Shown: positions 21,791 to 32,066 of the stretch, one piece after another
How positions within the stretch are numbered: position 1 is the first letter of the stretch
Layout of the letters: each line of letters opens with the position of its first letter
From: Cylicocyclus nassatus
Lineage: Eukaryota > Nematoda > Chromadorea > Rhabditida > Strongylidae
Direction: 5' to 3'
Assembly (NCBI GenBank): GCA_958299035.1
Contig: CATQJL010000112.1
Location: 65,813,117 to 65,877,116 of the forward strand
DNA: 64,000 bases
Notes under the pieces: generated by a model
The model's input: the letters and a program-made list of their open reading frames with translations, nothing else
Told to the model about the DNA's origin: nothing
Database searches by the model: none
Made by a program: the position numbers and the translations under genes

Positions 21791-22010
21791 CGCAATCTTC
21801 ATACAAATCACTGAAAAGCTCGATTTCCACGAAATTTATGCCACATTGCCCACGGCCTTCAACCACCTCAACTTCTGCTTTCAAACCCTGGGACCCGCTG
21901 TCAGCTTTTCCCCTATTTTTCGATTTTCAACGGCCAATCATCTTTGGAGTCCTTTATTTTGCCCTTGCTCCCGAAGTGAAGACCCAGCATGTGTTTGCAT
22001 TGGTCAGTCT
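21791..22010. repeat. Degenerate satellite flank / possible progenitor unit
   Basis: After the last full unit the sequence keeps scattered matches to the monomer: AAAGCTCGATTTCCACG near 21,815 and GCTCCCGAAGTGAAGACCCAGCAT near 21,966. It is longer than one unit, about 284 bp from the previous box. It may be the unamplified ancestral monomer or a decayed array edge. Confidence 0.5.
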
Positions 22011-22696
22011 TTTAGGGAAGCGATTATGTTGATTTTAACCAAGCAACAGAAGGAGCAAGCTGAATCAAATAACTAAATTCTGGTGGTGGCATTTGGGAGA
22101 AAGGATCAGATATTTTTGTGTCTACCCTCGAAGCTTGATTTTTTATTTATTTCTTCCTAGAGAGCGATTTGAACACCGTTTATAGTTAGATGCAGTCCCA
22201 ATCAAGCAAATACTAATGTATCTGCCCCGACCCACTTACAGCGGGCCGTAGGGCCGCTAGTGTTATATATCGAATAAAAATGGTATACAGCGATCCATAC
22301 AAATGGCTGGAGGACATAGAGATTTCTAGTTAAAGTTGAATTTAATACAGTTCACTTGTCCCCCCCCCTCTCACTCTTCATTACAGTCATGAATGCCTCA
22401 TATTTCTTGAAAGTGAGTTTCCTTGGATACGAAGACTATGTGGTGTTGATGCCAACCAAAAAACTTGGGTTGTGAGCTACGTAAATGGAAGGGCTGACCA
22501 GTGCACAGACTAGAAGAAGATAGGATGCAAGAAGATAGGATGTACAAAGGGAAATAGTCTTTTTTCAACTGTACTAAATGTAGAAACTAAAATGAACGAT
22601 TTCACCTTTATACAAATGCTAAGGAAATCGCATTATAGCGAAAGGAGATCTGGAAGGAGAGACAGGGCGAATCAACAAGAGAATAGAAAAGGCCTT
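22011..22696. other. Stretch with no recognisable feature
   Basis: A mixed sequence with a C-run near 22,360. There is no convincing frame and no repeat match inside the window. Confidence 0.35.
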
Positions 22697-23140
22697 AAAG
22701 ACAGTGTCCGGGCAAAAGCTCGATTTTGAGATTGTGTGCTTACTTGGGCCTATTCGCTACGCCGAAAATGCACATTGTAGAGCGCGAAGCGAAAAACGGC
22801 TCTAACAGAGGAGGGAATTGAGCAGGTGGGCGGGGTCCCCTCCACTGCAAATTCACGTTCCCGGCTTCCGGAGCGACCTTCTCGCTTCAGGTTTCAAGTG
22901 AATAATTCGCTCGGCCGGTAGCGATGTTAGGACGGCTAGCGATCGAGAAAATCGCTCTGGGAGCTGGGAGCGTGAAATCGCACTGGGGAAAGCCCCGCCC
23001 ACCTGCTGATTTCCCTCCTGTGTTAGAGCTCTTTTCCGCCGTCTTCGCGCTTTCCAATGTGGATTTTCGGATTCAGCATGGCGAGTAGGCCCATATAAGC
23101 ACAAAATCTCAAAATCGGGTTTTTGCCCGGACACTGTTAA
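22697..23140. mobile_element. GGCAGTGTCC foldback MITE, copy 2
   Basis: It starts AAGACAGTGTCCGGGCAAAA and ends TTTTTGCCCGGACACTGTTAA, with the same internal boxes as 18,169-18,615. It is followed immediately by a second, smaller element at 23,141. Confidence 0.75.
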
Positions 23141-23447
23141 AGGCGGTGTTCACCCAATATTTTGCATCCTATACTTTTGTCATTTTGGATTTTTGCGTAG
23201 CCACGATTACAACAGTTAAAGTCCGATGTGGAAAAAAAGAAATTCGATTTCTGGCCCCTTGGTGCAGGCTGCTTCTAGCACCTGGGTGGGCGTGACTTGA
23301 CAGCACTTTCATAGGTTCGAGGTTATTTCCTCTATTTATAGACAACATTGGAGACGGGACCAACGCACATGCTTCTCATATAGGGTCTACATTAAGGCTA
23401 GGTGTCAATCTAAGGGGCTCAAATTCTGCCTAGACGCTGCCTTTAAG
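23141..23447. mobile_element. Small MITE with AAAGGCGGTGT / ACGCTGCCTTT ends
   Basis: Short inverted ends AAAGGCGGTGTTC and, inverted, AAAGGCAGCGTC enclose about 300 bp. The terminal 8-12 bp resemble the GGCAGTGTCC family, but the interior is different. It could be a sister family mobilised by the same source. Confidence 0.45.
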
Positions 23448-23775
23448 TATGCAACAAATAATGCCACTACAACTTTGATTACAACTATATCAGAGCGTCA
23501 TCCGGCCAGCATCTGTTTGGAGAAGAAGCTGGCGGTGTGTCGAAGCGAGTAATACACGCCTATATCTTTTTTCATTTTATTCTGTGTAGGTATTAATATT
23601 AAAGCATAGAACATATTTTAGATAGTTTCAGGCATATTCATATCCAATGCTCTACATTCCTCCTTTAACAATGTATCTTCTGACGAAGACATGAGCAAAT
23701 ACGACAAAAGGTTTCAGTACGTGAGTGCGCTTGCGTACCGACACAATAAATTATCACACAGGAGCCTGATTTTAG

Positions 23776-24002
23776 TTGATCGAAAAATTCAGCACAGTCT
23801 TCAAGTACTGTTATCGGAAAAAAGCCGACGTGCTTAATCAGGTTTGCAGTCTTTTGGAGGGGAGCAATAAAAATACATTATTACAGGTAGTTTATTGCTT
23901 GCATCAAACTCCTGTGCCGAAGCTTCGCACCAACATACAGCACTTTCTTGCTGAAAATGCGAACATAATAAGTGGTACCCATATTATTCTAAATCAGCAA
24001 TA
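23776..24002 (+). CDS. Possible terminal exons of a METTL13-like gene
   Basis: A good acceptor (CTGATTTTAG) precedes an open frame LIEKFSTVFKYCYRKKADVLNQ. A 45-bp GT...AG segment (23,842-23,886, GTTTGCAG to ATTACAG) can be spliced out in frame, leading to VVYCLHQTPVPKLRTNIQHF and a TAA that overlaps an AATAAA signal. The pattern FxxVFxYCYRKKADVLNQVVYCLH resembles the C-terminal strand region after the spermidine-synthase-like core (V-F-x-x-x-Y ... D-V-N-E-I-x-x-C). It could be the 3' end of copy A 11.7 kb upstream, but its phase does not join directly to the exon ending at 12,038, so a missing exon or a separate paralogue is required. Confidence 0.4.
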
Positions 24003-24287
24003 AAATCAGTTCTTATTACTCATTTTCAAACCATTTGTAACTTGTAAAATCGTCTGTTAGCTTACTCTATACTTCTTGGAAATTGACGAATAATAAAGAC
24101 GTCATCAAAGATCAGAAGAGCTAAGCGAAGTATTGCTCTAACTAGTTATGCAGGACAAGTATTTGCTCTAAACGGTAGAAACAGACTGCTATACATTGAT
24201 TATGAAGTAGTATTATGTTTGCATCGCTTTAATCACTTATTTTTCACCCTCCATTTCTGTTACGTTTGAGTCTTTCGTCAAACTTTA

Positions 24288-24366
24288 CCCGTGTTACCCA
24301 TGCTACTAATGTTACCAGTGTTACAGTGTTACTAGTCTTACTAGTATTACCGCTATTATTGCTGTT
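24288..24366. repeat. Degenerate TTACnnntg-type simple repeat
   Basis: Successive short words GTTACC, TGTTACC, GTGTTAC, GTGTTACTAG and TTACTAGTATTACCG repeat with a period of about 12. No coding meaning is seen. Confidence 0.6.
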
Positions 24367-24429
24367 GAGTAGTGAAATGATCACAACTGCAGTTTCATTC
24401 TAAAACGCAATCTCATTGACTGGTGAGTA

Positions 24430-24633
24430 AGGCCCCGGGCAGACTTCACGCGATTTGATCGTCGCGACTGAATCGCAAGGAGACAACTGTTACAACATCA
24501 TTCCATGCAGATCAACTTGCATTCGGTTGTGATACTTTTCTAGACCGAAATTTTTGAATGTGAAATGAAAATGAATGGAAATCTTGGCGATTTGGTCGCG
24601 ACGATTAAGTCGCGTGAAGTCTGACCGGGGCCT
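24430..24633. mobile_element. MITE with ~40-bp terminal inverted repeats (CGCGA family)
   Basis: The left end AGGCCCCGGGCAGACTTCAC continues through GCGATTTGATCGTCGCGAC. The right end is its inverse with about 3 mismatches in 39 bp. Internal sequence is AT-rich and non-coding. A degraded relative is at 5,409-5,645. Flanks are TA/AA, so the target duplication is unresolved. Confidence 0.8.
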
Positions 24634-26810
24634 AACAAGGGTAAAGTATGGCCAAAGACAAAGTGAAAGCTATATCAACAACGGTTGTACATCAGTAAGA
24701 CCTGATGGTAGATGATTGCGTATAAACCTCTTGTCCCTCAAATACCATTAAATTTCGAGCAGGTTGATTTTGCGCAATACCGCAGAACTATCGTTAACAT
24801 GGCAGTATAGATAGCACTGGGTACTGTCGTATTATGTAACTATATGTGTACTACAAAGTTTATGAACTTTTTTTTACTTCGTGACAAATGCGAAAACTTT
24901 AACTTCAATTATCGAGCTAGCTTGGAAATGCACATGGATGAGCTTTGTATAACGTTATCAACTTTATAACGCCTATCAACGCCAACGTTACTTCAACACA
25001 TGCTCCAAAATGTATTTACCAAGCTACCGCAAATTTGCTAAAGCGCTTTGCATAACATCTGTACAGTGCAGGCAAGCGTGAAAAGCCCTCCCCCGCCCCC
25101 CTCCGAATCTGCAGGACCTCACTTAACAGACAAAACAATCTGAGCGTAAGTGAAGAAAAGTTATGGGTTCAGTCGATAGAGTTCGCAAGCTGACCTGTAC
25201 ATATTCAACGAGAATTCTTAGTTCCTCTTTAACACCAAAGCTATCGTTACACAATTAAACACATGTGAGAAAAAAATCTGATATATGTTTCAAGCAATAA
25301 GGACATAGCCTTTATCAAAAGTATAGGATTTGGCGTCTTCAATACCTTCTGCAAGCATACACCGAACGCATTCCTTATAGTCGAAAAAGCTAGTGAATGT
25401 GCGCATGTCTTTTACACTGACTTGCGAAGGTCAGCCGATGACCAAGTTAATGCTTTTGCTTAACCCGGGTAATTTGTGAGGATAGAAGCAAAAGCACTAA
25501 CTTGGTCATCGGCTGACCTTCGCAAGTCAGTGTAAAAGACATGCACACATTCACTAGCTTTTTCTTCATTATTGTTGTGTTTCATGTATTACTAACATAT
25601 TTTGTCAGTGTTTTGGAACGCCTAGAGCGTATCTAATGAAAATGAAATGAAATGCTGTGTAATTCGTGAACTAGTGTGTGCGGAAGAGGTTCCAGGTTTT
25701 GAAGGGGCGGAGTACGCCATTATCTGGGCGATTCTTCTTAAGTGGCGCGCAACTAATTAGGGAAGCACAGTCTTGATCAATTAGTGCCATAAATTTCTAA
25801 TTTTTGCAGAAGTATGGAATCACCTTTGCAAGAACATAAGAAGGTAAACTATTTAAGAGAGGTTTCATTGGCCGATCTCGCCAGCAAAACAGAGATTTAT
25901 AAATATTTAGTCGGTTAAATTACAAATATTCCGGAGTTGTTCATTATCTGAAGTTCAATCAAGAATAGTCACACTGGTTTTGAAATAGTCTGTCTCCTCC
26001 AACATAGTCACTTCTCAAAATTGCATTCAAAGTTTTGGAGATGATTCATTTACAACTCCGAAGCCATCGGCAGATAAGAGACGCATAAGTCAAGTTCTCC
26101 CATCAAATTCCGCTTATGTTTGCTCACTATTTGGCATTGTTTCCACTAGCTTTTTCCTTACAATGCTACGAATTCGTCGATGAACAAAGAGGTGGAGAAA
26201 TTGTGCAAGGAGATAGGGTAAGTTAGATTCTTATAAGGAATGTCTTTATAAACGAATTTGATTGAAAAGGTTTCAGAAAGCGGGTGGTCATTCTTACATA
26301 ATATCATAACCAGCATATACACTTAATGATAATTATAAATTTCTGCCCTCAGAACTGAAAAAAAACGATTAAGAGAAAATCACTAGAGAAATCAAAGCTT
26401 TATGAATAGGAACTTTATGACCAACTTTAGAAACGTCTCGAAGTTATCTAGAGAAAATTTCTTAGATTCTAGAAAATTGGATAGTTATATACTTTTGTAG
26501 CTTTTCCCACTGGTTTACATTATTTAAAGTGATCAACAAATGAAAAAAATGTCATGGAAACGAATTTAAAATATGAATTTTTCTGAATTTTTTCTGCCCG
26601 ACAACGTTTGTTTTGAAGTTGAAGAAGTTAGAGCTTCAACATCAGCTTTGGAAACCATACAAAACGAAATTTTTTTTGTAGGAAAAAGAAACATGTCTGA
26701 GTGTCTCTCGTACCAAAAATAATTTTCTAACTAAGGAATTTTGAGATTGTGTCACAAATGAATGACATCAAAATAGGTTTTCCTGCGTTCCAATTTCTGC
26801 ACATCCCTTT
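24634..26810. other. Mostly featureless AT-rich stretch
   Basis: Apart from the inverted repeat at 25,384-25,563, I see no supported gene, no family match within the window and no simple RNA gene. Confidence 0.35.
25384..25563. repeat. Near-perfect palindrome, 78-bp arms
   Basis: The left arm 25,384-25,461 (AAAAAGCTAGTGAATGTGCG ... GCTTTTGCTT) is matched by the inverse of 25,486-25,563 with about three mismatches. A 24-bp spacer contains CCCGGG. No TA or TTAA boundary is obvious. A transcript would form a hairpin of about 78 bp. Confidence 0.9.
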
Positions 26811-27268
26811 AAAGGCAGTGTCCGGGCAAAAACTCGATTTTGAGATTTTGTGCTTATCCGGGCCTATTCGCTACGCTGAATCCGAAAATCCACATTGGAA
26901 AGCGCGAAAACGGCGAAAAAGAGCTCTAATATAGGACGGAAATCAGCAGGTGGGCGGGGCTTTCCCCAATGCGATTTCACGCTCCCAGCTCCCGGAGCGA
27001 TTTTCTCGATTTCGCTAGCCGTTCTAACATCGCTACCGGCCAAGTGCGAATGATTGACTTAAAAACGGAAGCGAGAAGGTCGCTCCGGAAGCCGGGAACG
27101 TGAATTCGCAATGGGGAGGACCCCGCCCCCTGCTCATTTCCCTCCTGTGTTAGAGCCGTTTTTCGCCATTTTCGCGCTCTACAATATGCATTTTCGGATT
27201 CAGCGTAGCGAATAGGCCCAAGTAAGCACAAAATCTCAAAATCGAGTTTTTGCCCGGACACTGCCTTT
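26811..27268. mobile_element. GGCAGTGTCC foldback MITE, copy 3
   Basis: AAAGGCAGTGTCCGGGCAAA at the left and TTTGCCCGGACACTGCCTTT at the right are exact inverses. Arms run about 200 bp. This is one of the best preserved copies, flanked by CCCTTT on the left and AACTTA on the right. The adjoining 27,269-27,729 contains nothing recognisable. Confidence 0.8.
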
Positions 27269-27729
27269 AACTTATGATACTCTAAACATAGAAACACACG
27301 AACAATGTCATTACTCAGATTCCCCTTCTGTCAAAACAAGAAAAATTTATTCACAACCTACCATCAACCTTCTTGTATCACATCGGTGCTAAAAAACTAA
27401 AATAAATGAGTATTCTCATGTTTCCATATTTGCATCAAAAATTTTTCCGAACCAATGCCCTATTTTGAAACCATCAGCACTTGTAATGCATCATAAGTGC
27501 TTTTATGATCCTTTGTATACAAAAGTTTTGTAGTAGAGTCTTTACTTATCTAAACTAACTGTCTCACAATAAAATTCTAACTAACAAATAAATATCAGTT
27601 ACTCAATGTAGACTCAAAGAGCCTTATCGGCCCAAAGTTATTCGACTCGAACCTGTCAAGAACTTGATTATTAAGATGATCTGGAAATTCAATTGCGCCA
27701 AGAGTTTCAAGGTAAAAAATTGGTCTTCT

Positions 27730-27743
27730 AAAAAACAGCTATT
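27730..27743. repeat. Target-site duplication, 3' side of LINE
   Basis: AAAAAACAGCTATT here matches AAAAAGCAGCTATT at 30,797-30,810 with one mismatch. The pair brackets the minus-strand LINE and identifies both of its ends. Confidence 0.75.
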
Positions 27744-27768
27744 TTTTTTTATCCTTGCATTCTTCCCG

Positions 27769-28731
27769 TTATTCGGGGTCTGCTGCTCTTGTGAGTTTTC
27801 TCCATTCTTCTCGGTCCAAGGCTTGCTGTTCAGTAATTTCAAGCTCTCTCATATCTGCTTTGACCCTGTCTAGCCATCTCATCTTAGGTCTTCCTCTTGG
27901 CCTCTTTCCTGGTACGCTTTCTGTCATGGCCAGTCTAGTAATGTGGTCTTCGTCTCGTCGGCTTACGTGCCCATACCATCGTAGGCGTCGTTCTTGCATC
28001 TTCTTGACGACAGCGGCGACCTTCATCATGCTTCGTATTGTGTCGTTCGTGATGTGGTCCAGCATGGTAACTCCTACGGTCCACCTCAGCATCCGCGTCT
28101 CCATGACGCCAATTTTTCTCTCTTCATTGCGGGTGCACGGCCAGCATTCGCTTCCATAGAGCGCTGTCGGTCGAATGACTGTTCGGTATATCAACGACTT
28201 GAGGTTTCGTGGCATTCGTCTATCGCACAGGACTCCCGTCATGCTTCTCCATTTCATCCAAGCTGCATTCACTCTGCTGGTTACTTCGTCGTGAAGACTG
28301 CCATCTGCGGAGATACGGCTTCCCAGGTACTTGAAGGAGGTGGTCTTCTTGACTTGCGTCTCTCCGATCTGGATGTTCCCAGGTGTTTGAGCTCTTATCT
28401 CCATATACTCTGTCTTCGTTGCATTCAGCTTCAATCCGTGCAGCTCTAGCTGATCTTTCCACTTCTGCACTTCCATCTGTAGTTCTTGCCTGCTTCTCGC
28501 TAGTAGTACTACATCGTCCGCGTACATGAGTGCCCATGGTGGTTGCCGTATGAAGTCTTTGACGATCGCATCCATCACGGTGATGAACAGCAGCGGTGAG
28601 AGTACCGAACCTTGATGTACGCCAGCGTGTATCGTGAATTCTTCTGATGTTTCTGCAGCTGTCTGGACATGGCTTCTGGCGTCTTTGTATATCATTTGTA
28701 TCCACTGTACATAGTCTTCTGGTACCATGTG
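27769..28731 (-). pseudogene. LINE reverse transcriptase, catalytic and C-terminal part
   Basis: The frame starts after the break near 28,733 with KHMVPEDYVQWIQMIYKDAR. It includes HQGSVLSPLLF (motif B), MYADDVVLL (motif C with both catalytic Asp) and FKYLGSRISADGS, then the RTE thumb and tail: LYGSECWPC, RMLRWTVGVTM and RGRPKMRWLDRV. It ends at AADPE near the 3' tail. The N-terminal 17 codons of the longest open frame here are an out-of-frame reading of motif A and should not be included. Confidence 0.88.
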
Positions 28732-28733
28732 CT

Positions 28734-29261
28734 TACGCTGTCGAATGCCTTCTCGAGATCTAGGAACGCGGCGTGTAGTTGACATTGCTTCTCCCTGCTT
28801 CGCTCGATCATTATTCTGGCTGTATGGATGGCGTCCGTCGTACTACATCCCTTCACAAATCCACATTGGTTGGGGGCTAGCTCTATGATGCTTCGAAGTC
28901 TCGCTTCCAGTATTCTTTCGAATATCTTCAATGTATGGCTCATGAGACGTATCGGTCGGTATGTAGAGCAGTCTGCTATATCCCCCTTGTTCTTCCACAC
29001 TGGTATCGTTGCACTCTTATACCAATCGTCGGGCATCTTCTTGCATTCTACTATTCGGTTCAGAAGTCGTGTTAACCATTCGACTCCAGCTTGGCCGCAC
29101 TCTTTCCAGAACTCGTTGGGGATGTCATCTGGGCCTGTTGCTTTGCTGTTCTTTGTCTTCGTTATAGCATTGCGAACTTCCTCTTCTGTGATCATCGTTA
29201 CCGGTTCTTGTACAGGTTCAGCTACTATGGTAGATGGCTTTTCGTAACTTGTAGATGACAT
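28734..29261 (-). pseudogene. LINE reverse transcriptase, N-terminal part
   Basis: The frame carries NSKATGPDDIPNEFWK, DWYKSATIPVWKNKGD, YRPIRLMSH and FLDLEKAFDSV (motif A with catalytic Asp). Then conservation stops abruptly, because the expected VPxxxxWWAL segment is missing. It is one frame off from the parts before and after it. It is part of the element at 27,744-30,796. Confidence 0.88.
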
Positions 29262-29424
29262 TGCTTCGAAGTGTTCGCCATCGCGCGCTTATCTCTTCTG
29301 GGCTTCTCAGGATTCTTCCGCGGACATCCTTGATATGGTAGTAGTGGTCCGTATCTTGCGAGGCTTTTGCTCTTCTTTTTGCTATCCGGTAGATGTCTCG
29401 CTCGCCTTCACGAGTGTGCAGCTT

Positions 29425-30711
29425 CTAGTAGACATCTGTCATATAAGCTTTCTTCGCCTCTTTGACACTCTTCTTAGCTTCACGCTTTGCATTCAGGTAT
29501 TCTTCATGCGCTTCTTCTACTCCTGACTTCTGCCATGCTCTATACGCCATCTTCTTCTTCTTGAAGAACTCTTGTACGGTAGAATTCCACCACCACGTTT
29601 CCTTTTTGAGCTTCGGCCTTCCGGGTTTCGTGCATCCTAGTAGACTGCTTGCCATCTGATAGATGTTGTTCTTCAGATGCGTCCACGAATGTTCTGGTTC
29701 TTCTTCCATCTCTGGCAGGGCCGACTGCATTGCTGCTTTGGCTTGAGGGTCGTTCTTGAGCTTCCACCATTTAATGCGTTCTTTACCCTTCGTCATTGCT
29801 CTTCTTCTTCTGTCGATGGGAATCGAGTCTAGAAGTAGCGGTCTATGCTGAGGTACGCAGTCTTCGCCGGGGATGACTTTGCTGTCTCTTACGTACTTGA
29901 GCTCATTCTGTCGCACCGTCCAGAAGTCTATCTGCGATCTGCGGTCTCCGCTGGCATATGTGACTAGATGGTTGGTCTTCTTGATGAAGTACGTATTCGC
30001 TATTGCCAAGTTATGAAACATTGCGAATTCCAGAATGCGCTCGCCTTCGCCGTTACGTGTGCCATATCCGTGCTTTCCGTGACACTTCTGAAGACCACTC
30101 CGTTGCTCTCCTACATGCCCGTTGAGATCTGCGCCAATCAATAGTATCTCTTCTTGAGGTATAGTGCTGATGTAGTCGTCGAACTTCTGCCAGAACTCTT
30201 CTTTCTCAGCTTCTTCGCAACCTGCTTGTGGTGCATATGCTGATACTACACGAAGCCTCTTCTTTTTGATATCTAATCCTATGCTCATCAGACGGTCGCT
30301 TATCCGATCTACGTCAGTTATTCTATCTCTCAGTGCTTCGGAAACCACTATCCCGACACCATTTCTGCTACTGGTTGTTCCCTTGTACAGAAGCTTGAAG
30401 CTGTCGCCGATGTCTCTTGCCTTTTCTCCTTTCCATCTGGTTTCTTGGAGACAGGCGATGTCTACTTTTCGTCTTCTTAGGAGATCTGCTACTTCCCGAT
30501 GTCGAGCTGTGAGAGATCCAACGTTAAGCGTAGCTAGACGTAGCTTATCTGAGGACTTGTATTCGTGCCTATGGTGAACTAGCTTCTTTGGCCGTCCCCG
30601 CTCACCCTGTTGAGACGGTAGCCCTAGCATACTGGTCACACTCGTCGGGCCCAAGTGCGCGTCGCCTCCGGGGAACGCCCTAGCTTTTACTCGAAGACTT
30701 TGATGAAACAT
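29425..30711 (-). pseudogene. LINE apurinic/EEP-type endonuclease region
   Basis: About 429 codons from an in-frame Met at 30,711. The nominal start at 30,813 lies outside the element, in and beyond the target duplication. Endonuclease motifs appear in order: LATLNVGSL, CLQETRW (catalytic Glu), VVSAYAPQ, LIGADLNGHVG (Asp/Asn), SQIDFWTVR and QHRPLLLD (His). The Lys-rich linker AKREAKKSVKEAKKAYMTDVY follows, then a stop. The same frame then continues for about 50 conserved codons (KLHTREGERDIYRIAKRRAK), so the stop is a lesion and not the natural end. The predicted role is nicking target DNA for target-primed reverse transcription. Confidence 0.88.
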
Positions 30712-30796
30712 AAAAGAGCATGTGATGCGACGTGGTTTCTTCTTCAGCCGGCTTGTCGCGTGCTTTCTCTTGGTTGAGCAGCCTGACGCTGGATTG

Positions 30797-30810
30797 AAAA
30801 AGCAGCTATT
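30797..30810. repeat. Target-site duplication, 5' side of LINE
   Basis: AAAAAGCAGCTATT, paired with 27,730-27,743 (one mismatch). Confidence 0.75.
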
Positions 30811-30990
30811 CAAAACTTAAATTTTTTAAAATACAATGTTAATATGACTACACTACAAGCTCTGCGTTTGATTAATCAAAACCGGAATCCTCTGGTGATG
30901 CGATGCAGTAATGTATGTGCCTGTTCTTGACAAGTTCGATAATTGAAAAACTGAAGCTTTTTATCTCAAAAGGTGTAAATAGAGTTTATA

Positions 30991-31166
30991 ACCTTTGATT
31001 CAACCAGTTTGGCTTCGGGAAGGCGGGACTTTGTGACCCGATTAAGCCGCTCGCGCCCGCGACGCACTTGCGTCTCTCCGCGCGAGTGCTCTCTGATCAT
31101 TAGCTAGCCTTTAATTTGGTCACGAAGCCCCGCCTTCCCGAAGCCAAGATAGTTGAATCAAATGGT
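30991..31166. mobile_element. ACCTTTGATTCAAC MITE, copy 1
   Basis: Inverted ends read ACCTTTGATTCAACCAGTTT, continuing GGCTTCGGGAAGGCGGG, and the inverse ending AGTTGAATCAAATGGT. The centre is CG-rich (CGCTCGCGCCCGCGACGCAC). Related copies are at 31,826-32,010 and 39,001-39,177. Confidence 0.8.
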
Positions 31167-31561
31167 ACCTTATTCTAAATCCACCCCGATTTTACTGCGG
31201 AAGATAATGAATCTATCGACTGTGTTCTTAATTGCAATCAGAGTCAGTTGTAATCCACGCCATTCTATGCTCGAGTCATTTGTTACTTAATATGTGTATT
31301 GCATACCATACGCGCTATTTGACGAACTTAAAGATTGGAACCTGCTCATTTTAGCGCCTTGTTTCTTTGCCCATGTTGGATTTTGAAAGAATATTACTTA
31401 CTCAGTAGTATACGCTTTTACACTTTGTTACGCTAGAAAATATTTGATCGAGAAGCTAATATTAAGGGTGCCGTCCGTTGAAACGCTTTGTGTACAGGCT
31501 CACATATTAAGTTACGAATGACTTGACGATATGTCTTTCCACAACTAAAAATTGTAATCAG

Positions 31562-31779
31562 GTCTTATGGCGTGGTCGTGCGGTCTGACAAAGACATTCC
31601 AGAAGCAAGTAGAATGCACGAACCCGAAATTCTGCGTCAGTGTTTACAAAGAGAATGGCGAAGGCAATATCTATTGGGCACTGTGCGCAAACAATTCCTA
31701 CTCTGGCTCTGGAACAAGTTGTGAAGTAGGTACAGACGATCAGTTGCACGCGCAGACTGACGCCATTGCGTCTGACTAA
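31562..31779 (+). CDS. Possible exon of a secreted cysteine-rich protein
   Basis: An acceptor-like AATTGTAATCAG precedes an open frame ending in TAA at 31,779. Five Cys are spaced C-x11-C-x5-C-x16-C-x11-C (CGLTKTFQKQVEC, CTNPKFC, CVSVYKENGEGNIYWALC, CANNSYSGSGTSC). The Gly/Asn/Ser-rich loops look like a small disulfide-stabilised extracellular domain, and none of the neighbouring junk frames looks like this. I cannot name the family, and no upstream exon or signal peptide was found. The exon lies between two copies of the ACCTTTGATTCAAC MITE. Confidence 0.35.
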
Positions 31780-31825
31780 TAGGAAAAGGACATCCGGTGA
31801 CTGTGGCCTTCTGAAATGTGATGTA

Positions 31826-32010
31826 ACCCTTTGATTCAACTGGCTTGGCTTCGAGAAGGCGGGGCTTTGTGACGTAATTAAGGCCATTCGCGCCCGCGAC
31901 GCACCTGCGTCTCTCTCGCGAGAGTGCTCTCTGATCATTGCCTAGCCTTAATTAGATTTAGATTCACGAAGCCCCGCCTTCCCGAAGCCAAGCCAGTTGA
32001 ATCAAATGGT
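31826..32010. mobile_element. ACCTTTGATTCAAC MITE, copy 2
   Basis: ACCCTTTGATTCAACTGGCT at the left and AGCCAGTTGAATCAAATGGT at the right are inverses, with GCGCCCGCGACGCACCTGCG inside. It starts about 46 bp after the stop of the cysteine-rich exon. Directly after it (32,018-32,048) is a solo tail of the CTGT-rich repeat family: ACAGACATTCAGCTTCATAT. Confidence 0.8.
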
Positions 32011-32066
32011 ACAAAAGACAAACAGACATTCAGCTTCATATGTAAGATTTAGAAAACACTCATATA

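Larger units (their letters stand above)
27744..30796 (-). mobile_element. RTE-clade LINE, nearly full length, broken
   Basis: The element is 3.05 kb between 14-bp target-site duplications and has a short A-rich 3' tail (minus-strand GGATAAAAAAAA). It encodes an apurinic endonuclease followed by reverse transcriptase with no separate gag-like ORF, the RTE organisation. Three lesions break the single frame: a stop just after 29,425, a small frameshift near 29,268, and an apparent deletion of roughly ten codons near 28,733. The protein is otherwise well conserved, so the insertion is fairly young. Confidence 0.9.

Noticed and set aside
27994..28449. Plus-strand open frame of 151 codons opposite the LINE
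   Set aside because: It is antisense to conserved reverse-transcriptase sequence, a shadow frame.
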